From Micromonospora cathayae (GTDB lineage Bacteria > Actinomycetota > Actinomycetes > Mycobacteriales > Micromonosporaceae): a DNA stretch of 64,000 nt. The position numbers and the translations under genes are program-made. The stretch is from contig NZ_CP118615.1 of the NCBI RefSeq assembly GCF_028993575.1, positions 3,100,001 through 3,164,000 of the forward strand. The letters run 5' to 3'. Every line of letters starts with the position of its first letter. Position 1 is the stretch's first letter. Positions 63,266-64,000 of the stretch are shown here, in pieces. A model generated the notes under the pieces. That model had not been told where the DNA came from, made no database searches, and worked only from the letters and a program-made list of their open reading frames with translations.

Positions 63266-64000
63266 TCAGGGGTGGGCCGGCTGGCAGACCGGGCACCAGT
63301 AGGTGACCCGGTCACCCAGAACCTCCTTGCGGATGGCGGTGCCGCAGCGCCGGCACGGCTGGGCCCGCCGGCCGTACACGTAACTGGTCTGTCCCCGGTG
63401 CAGGGAGCCGGTGGTGCTCTGGGTCCACCGTCCCCGGTTGGCGGCCAGCAGCCGATGGGCGAGGGCGGTCAGGCCGGGCAGGTCCGGCACCGCGCCGACC
63501 GGTGTCCACGGCGAGACGCCGCGCAGGAACAGCAGCTCACACTTGTAGAGGTTGCCCACGCCGGCCAGGTTGCGCTGGTCCAGCAGCGCCTCCCCGATGG
63601 TGGTCCCGGGGTGCGCGCCGAGCCGGCGGGCCGCCTCGGCGGCGTCCCAGTCCGGGCCGAGCAGGTCCGGCCCGAGGTGGCCGAGCAGGGCGTCCTCCTC
63701 GGTGGTGGGCATCAGGGCAACCTCGTGCAGGTGGTAGCCGACCGCGACCGCGTGGTCGGTGTACAGCACCACCCGGATCAGGTGCGCGGGCCTGGCGGTC
63801 CAGCGTTCCCCCGGCCGGTACGTCCGCCAGGCGCCCTCCATCCGCAGGTGCGAGTGCAACGTCCAGCGCTGCCCGGTGGTCTCCGTGGCGGTGGCTTCGA
63901 CGTGCCCGCTGGGGTCGGTGGGCGGGGTGAGCCGGAGCAGCAGGTGCTTGCCGCGACTGGCCGACTCGTGCACCGTCCAGCCGGTGAGGTCGGTGGCGGC
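63266..64000 (-). CDS. Fpg/Nei family DNA glycosylase (5' partial)
   Basis: The last 244 residues of an Fpg/Nei-type base-excision glycosylase; the frame is open to the window edge, so the catalytic N-terminal proline lies outside. Seen: HESASRGKHLLLRL, LHSHLRMEGAW, the H2TH region IGEALLDQRNLAGVGNLYKCELLFLRGVSPWTPVG, and the zinc finger CRRCGTAIRKEVLGDRVTYWCPVC. Residue pattern is that of the actinobacterial Nei2 branch. 159 bases separate it from the CotA-like gene on the same strand. Confidence 0.9.
   Translation of the reverse strand, partial: AATDLTGWTVHESASRGKHLLLRLTPPTDPSGHVEATATETTGQRWTLHSHLRMEGAWRTYRPGERWTARPAHLIRVVLYTDHAVAVGYHLHEVALMPTTEEDALLGHLGPDLLGPDWDAAEAARRLGAHPGTTIGEALLDQRNLAGVGNLYKCELLFLRGVSPWTPVGAVPDLPGLTALAHRLLAANRGRWTQSTTGSLHRGQTSYVYGRRAQPCRRCGTAIRKEVLGDRVTYWCPVCQPAHP

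Overview
The window is a gene-dense, very GC-rich stretch (coding on both strands, many GTG starts, stop/start overlaps of the GTGA or ATGA kind) typical of a filamentous actinomycete. The combination of housekeeping genes and their order (rimP-nusA-ylxR-infB-ylxP-rbfA-nrnA, truB-ribF-rpsO-pnp-M16 protease-dapB, thyX-dapA-rnj, ftsK, pgsA-cinA-clgR-pspA-pspM) matches the conserved actinobacterial block that in Mycobacterium tuberculosis lies around Rv2742c-Rv2861c. A Micromonosporaceae host is my best inference; it rests on recalled gene order and composition, not on a database match. There are no rRNA or tRNA genes, insertion sequences, prophage genes or CRISPR arrays that I can see.

Layout. 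0-4.2 kb: tail of a DUF456 membrane protein, a large nested inverted repeat, then a translationally coupled glutamine-synthetase-like / aldehyde dehydrogenase / SDR operon that looks like an amine (polyamine or ethanolamine) breakdown route. 4.3-10.8 kb: a 1225-residue hybrid sensor with kinase, receiver, SpoIIE phosphatase and RsbW-like domains, a STAS antagonist, methionine aminopeptidase, a VIT1-type transporter and an F420/flavin-type oxidoreductase. 10.9-20.1 kb: a Tat lipoprotein/DUF4439 pair divergent from the rimP-nusA-ylxR-infB translation operon, then ylxP-rbfA-nrnA and two small membrane proteins. 20.3-30.6 kb: a 29-codon ORF, a MATE exporter, truB, ribF, rpsO, pnp, M16 peptidase, dapB and a GNAT enzyme. 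30.7-37.3 kb: a carbohydrate island (debranching-enzyme-like protein, divergent LacI regulator, binding protein and two permeases, no ATPase). 37.5-46.4 kb: GNAT enzymes, a GT-C mannosyltransferase-like protein, a YcaQ-like glycosylase, DUF2752, thyX-dapA-rnj and a PEP-mutase-family enzyme. 46.4-55.2 kb: two YbjN-domain genes, ftsK, a small membrane protein, a guanidine-exporter-like SMR gene with a guanidine-III riboswitch, an ornithine-cyclodeaminase-family gene, rimO. 55.2-64 kb: pgsA, cinA C-domain, clgR, pspA, pspM, then a 1308-residue multicopper-oxidase-like protein with fibronectin III repeats, and a partial Nei/Fpg glycosylase.

How the parts work together: the core blocks cover translation initiation and ribosome maturation (rimP, infB, rbfA, rpsO, rimO, map), RNA turnover (pnp, rnj, nrnA), lysine/diaminopimelate synthesis (dapA, dapB), envelope stress (clgR-pspA-pspM, pgsA) and chromosome segregation (ftsK). 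Several core genes share the same 5' arrangement: a TANNNT -10 element ending exactly six bases before the start codon and no Shine-Dalgarno sequence, so they are probably transcribed as leaderless mRNAs.

The most notable items are (i) the multicopper-oxidase-like protein at 59180-63106, in which all four copper-binding motifs appear to have lost key ligands while the fold seems kept, with no signal peptide and three FN3 repeats; (ii) a guanidine-III riboswitch in front of the SMR gene with visible mutually exclusive pairings; (iii) the 79-nt nested inverted repeat at 393-471; (iv) a perfect 19-bp palindrome after infB; and (v) a two-operator architecture spaced 30 bp apart in front of the LacI regulator.
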